Shown: one piece after another, positions 60,632 through 64,000 of the stretch
Numbering within the stretch: position 1 is the first letter of the stretch
Layout of the letters: each line of letters begins with the position of its first letter
NCBI GenBank assembly: GCA_905331475.1
Contig: CAJNYU010001129.1
Location: forward strand, 3,921 to 67,920
Length of the DNA stretch: 64,000 nucleotides
Direction: 5' to 3'
Source: Rotaria socialis
Taxonomy: Eukaryota > Rotifera > Eurotatoria > Philodinida > Philodinidae
Notes under the pieces: generated by a model
Told to the model about the DNA's origin: nothing
Databases searched by the model: none
Seen by the model: the letters and a program-made list of their open reading frames with translations, nothing else
Made by a program: the position numbers and the translations under genes

Positions 60632-62234
60632 CTATCAGAAGAAAAACAGTACGTATTTTTCGCTGAAATATTCTGTTCCATTACCTATCATGTTACCTAG
60701 ACTACTTCAAAGTCTAGAACTTTTACTGTTTTTTTTACTAGTAGTATATAATGTCCTTATATAACCTTGTGCATAATCTCTTCATAAGTTTATCATGCTT
60801 TCAATCTGAATTCAATCCTCGTCCGGTATTAAATCATAAAGATTACAAAAGCAAATATACAATTACGCAGACATCTGTGGATTTTAGCACAAGTTTGCTT
60901 ATAGTTGTAGAATTTTGCTATACCTACATAAAACTACACTCATCTTTTTTATTACTTTCATGAAATATTTCTTCTTTAAAATATTTATAGTTTACTGTAG
61001 TGAATCCTGATAGTTTTTATCCGGATTTATTCACTGTTTACAAATGATTTACATTTTTTCTTAATAACGTTTATGCTAACATTTTGCAGAAACTATTACT
61101 GATGATTATCATTATAATAAGATTATTCTGAGTTTGATACCATTTTTTTGCTATTTTCACCAACAGAAATTTATCAGAACACAATCAACTTAATAATTGC
61201 CTTTTTCGATTATAAAATTGCGACTAGAAAATTATCTGTGAATTAAATCCATCGTAATCTAAATGATAATGAAAAACAATATTCGATAGATTTTTTGCAA
61301 TTCACATTACATAACAAGTGTCTATAGAAGTTTTCCCCATAAACAATTTGATTTCTTGATTCTGATATTTGTTTGACTAAATGACTTATTTAAGTTTATG
61401 GAGACTTCTTCTAGTTTCTATTGTTAAAGATATATCAGATACCGGAGGCGATTCTACTAGACCCTACATCTGCTCCCCCTTCGCTATACTCACAACAAGT
61501 TCTATATCCTTTGGGACACCCACTCTCTAGAGTGCCTATCTCTCAAACAATAGACACTAGAAGAGAGATCATGACAAATCTCAAATCCGTACCAGTTTTC
61601 ACGATATATTTGATCGCTGATATCTAATTTTTCCACAAGAAATCAGATATTTACTTTCTACCCTACGAATAGTTTAAACATTCAACATATATAACATGCT
61701 ACCTATCTACAGTTTCTAATTCTCGACAGATACCAGATATCAGATATGTAGTTTCTACGTAATTATAATTTCAAACTGAGGGTGTGTGTATCAATAGACA
61801 TTAGACACACCATCCACCAAAAAAATGTTATTCAATAAAATGTTTTATCTGAATAAATTTGACTAATTACATTTTGATCTGAAACAAATTGAGTTGTTCC
61901 TTGAGAATCAGAATTTTCAAGTCAAGAATATGAATCATTCATGGTAATAGGTGATGGAGAGTTTTCACCATATGAAACTGAGATAGATGAATCGATCACG
62001 ACTATTCATGGATGAGTAATAATAGATGACATTGGAAATAACATGAAAATGTTTTATAATAACCAACGATAAATAAAAGTTTACATGATGATTAATACGA
62101 AAAGTTATATTTAAGCATAACGAAAGAAAAAAAACCATATTTGAGTATGATAGTGAATGAGAAAAAGAAAGAAAAATTTTAAGTTTTGGCAATGGGATTC
62201 AACATAGACAAAAATTTATCACTTTAAGGTTGTT
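60632..62234. other. Intergenic spacer
   Basis: No supported gene. A patch at about 61425-61640 is less AT-rich and starts and ends with gatatcag-like sequence in opposite orientation; it could be a decayed element. Confidence 0.4.
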
Positions 62235-62453
62235 ATTGCCATTTAAAAACAAGTTGGGCCATAGCATTTATATATTCTTCATATGTAATGGTATTTGCTA
62301 GCAAATCATGCGCAAGTTTCATCACTTGTGCTTTCCGTTCAGTTTGTGAAACCTATAAAAAAAATATATACATATATATATATATAAGTAGTTAAGATGG
62401 CAAATATAAAACCTATTGCTTGATCAATAACTACCTCTTTTTCTGACATATTT
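62235..62453 (-). CDS. Small spliced gene, or last exons of a larger gene
   Basis: The last exon (about 62353-62235) encodes VSQTERKAQVMKLAHDLLAN and TYEEYINAMAQLVFKWQ, after a clear acceptor (tttttatag). A short upstream exon at about 62453-62439 reads MSEKE and ends at GAG/gtagtt in phase 0, giving a 44-residue helical protein. Alternatively, these exons belong to a larger gene entering from the right: a possible exon at 63955-64000 reads VSKEVGPYIHIAARN and ends at a gtaag donor. I do not recognise the protein. Confidence 0.45.
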
Positions 62454-62554
62454 GACTATTTCCTAGACTGTATAGTTATATATATAAATGCTTCATGATA
62501 ATAATGAGAAATGGCAAAAGAAGACGGTGATATTTATAGAATAGAATATGATCC

Positions 62555-62668
62555 GAAACAGACTAGATGAATTCAACAATGTGAATCAAGAGATGTGATT
62601 CGTGTTTCTACGTAATAGCAACGCTAATCACCTTTATTAATTCACTTTTAATTCGTCTAGTCTGTTTC
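62555..62668. repeat. Inverted-repeat pair, MITE-like
   Basis: GAAACAGACTAGATGAATT (62555-62573) and its near-complement at 62650-62668 match at 18 of 19 positions around a 76-base spacer. I could not identify a target duplication. Confidence 0.6.
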
Positions 62669-62966
62669 AGGCAATATGTATAATGACAAGGCAGGTCAAT
62701 GATGATCATATTTTTATTAACAATTTTCTTTTCTATTATGCGTTGCCTAATGACGAGGAAAAAACATTTAGATAATGAAATTTTTCTTTCCTAAAAAAAA
62801 ACTCTGTAGTGGAACTTGTTCAGTTCAAAAAAAAGCATAACTTTCGCTAGGTTTTATTCAGAAAGTCTCATAAACTCAGGGAGAAAACGTTTCCCAACTT
62901 TCTCGATAGTCTTATCACGAACTTGAGATTGTTGAAGTGGATCAGCTGTTGTATTTAGTGTACTGC

Positions 62967-63806
62967 AGCCGGACCGGGTAACCGGCACCCGACCCGACCC
63001 GGCGCCTGGGTTCGGGTGAAAAGCTCCGGGTCGGGCCGGGTGCCGGGTCTGAGAAAAAAAGTCGGGTCGGGCTGAGGAATTTTCAAAAAACCGGCACCCG
63101 ACCGATCAACTAGTGACATCAAGAAGAAACATGAAATTTTCAGATATCATTGTCGATTTCAGGCATTTCAGTCATAGGGATGTGAATCTTATTGGGTTAT
63201 TATTCACTAGTATACTCAACAGCCACGATGAGTCACCTAATCTAACCCACAAACACCATGGTTCTACTTATATGTTAAAGAAACTTCGCTGAGTGTGCTA
63301 TATAGCTGCTTTATATAACTGACCTATACCGCTTCACATTTACATGAAGCATCGTAAGTATCCATTCTCACATACTTATACATGCTCATTAATTCTTATT
63401 TTTTGTCCTAGCTCAGCTCTTCATCATCTATTTTTACCACAAAAATATAGTTTCTAATGTTATCTATTATTGATTGTAAATATAATTAATTTCTCTATAA
63501 TTTCTCATTTGAATTCACTTCTATTTTATCTTCTAGATCTTAGTTGAACAACAAAAACATCGTTTTTGATGTTATTTATTATTTATTAATTTTATTGATC
63601 TTTTATTATCGATTACTTATCTCATTGAGATCATGTCACTAATAAACTATTAGCAAAATTTTGACTACAACCCGGTCGGGTACCGGGTTTAGCTGTCCGG
63701 TTCCGGTTCGGGTACGGGCGTAAGGCCGCCGGGCCCGGTCGGTTCCGGGTGTGGGAAAAATCACTCGGTCCGGCTCCGGGTATGAAAAGTTGCACCCGTG
63801 CAGGAG
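62967..63806. repeat. Paired GC-rich CGGGT blocks
   Basis: Two blocks (about 62967-63105 and 63670-63806) are packed with CCGGGT/ACCCGG motifs. They flank about 560 bases of ordinary AT-rich DNA and stand out from the whole window. The arrangement suggests a non-autonomous element with GC-rich subterminal arms, but I found no convincing terminal repeat or target duplication. Confidence 0.5.
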
Positions 63807-63954
63807 ACTACACACTGTGACATCTACTATGGCTAGTACTTGAAATTTAATAGTTTGATTATCTTCTGACTGGCAATTATGTGAGTCAATGAACTACACC
63901 GTTCATTTTGTCTTCTTACTTAGTAGATAAAAGTAAATAGTTTTCACAACTTAC

Positions 63955-64000
63955 ATTTCTTGCTGCTATATGAATATATGGCCCAACTTCTTTCGATACA
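63955..64000 (-). CDS. Possible exon entering from the right edge
   Basis: The minus strand has an open frame VSKEVGPYIHIAARN followed by a good donor (AAT/gtaagt). It may be an upstream exon of the gene ending at 62235. It is too short to identify. Confidence 0.3.

Noticed and set aside
1..64000. CRISPR arrays, rRNA or tRNA genes, bacterial operons
   Set aside because: None was seen; the introns, TATA boxes and polyadenylation signals are those of an animal genome.

Overview
The window is animal nuclear DNA. It is AT-rich and has many GT-AG introns of about 50-60 bases, large conserved animal genes, small secreted-protein genes and many short DNA transposons. A TIR-NACHT receptor beside lineage-specific secreted genes and a heavy load of DNA elements suggests a bdelloid rotifer or similar spiralian; that is an inference, not a proof. 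Splice sites and frames were read by hand, so exon ends can be off by a few bases.

Layout. At 1-2043 (minus) is a TIR-NACHT immune-receptor gene running off the left edge. At 5037-5721 (plus) is a doubtful small secreted-protein gene. From 40505 down to 6157 (minus) lies BLTP1 (KIAA1109/Tweek), the bridge-like lipid transfer protein, in about 32 exons. One of its exons is split by a 16,146-bp DNA transposon (17769-33914). Upstream of it, on the same strand, is an RGS-domain gene (49000-42642). From 49 kb rightwards are small genes: two secreted proteins, an intronless protein with a GATase-like look, a Thr-rich secreted peptide, two unknown multi-exon or broken genes, and the 3' end of a tiny spliced gene. 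Between them lie MITEs, foldback repeats, microsatellites and GC-rich blocks.

The most interesting object is the 16.1-kb element. It has perfect 13-bp terminal inverted repeats and a 4-bp target duplication (ATAC). Removing the element plus one ATAC joins the two BLTP1 halves in one open frame. On the plus strand it carries a long multi-exon gene. That gene encodes a ubiquitin-specific protease (USP) domain with its Cys and His boxes intact, then a DDE-type transposase core (two Asp motifs, CxxH, candidate Glu), then a second USP-like domain that appears to have lost its catalytic Cys and His. A second plus-strand gene (32433-33293) resembles another transposase-like family. Six copies of a 13-bp motif sit in the right arm. 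A USP-transposase-pseudoUSP fusion is not something I recall from described transposon superfamilies.

BLTP1 in this copy also has an in-frame TAA (7360-7362) between strongly conserved residues, so this copy is probably a disabled allele or paralogue. Two single N bases (34060 and 51767) sit in low-complexity tracts and look like assembly joins.
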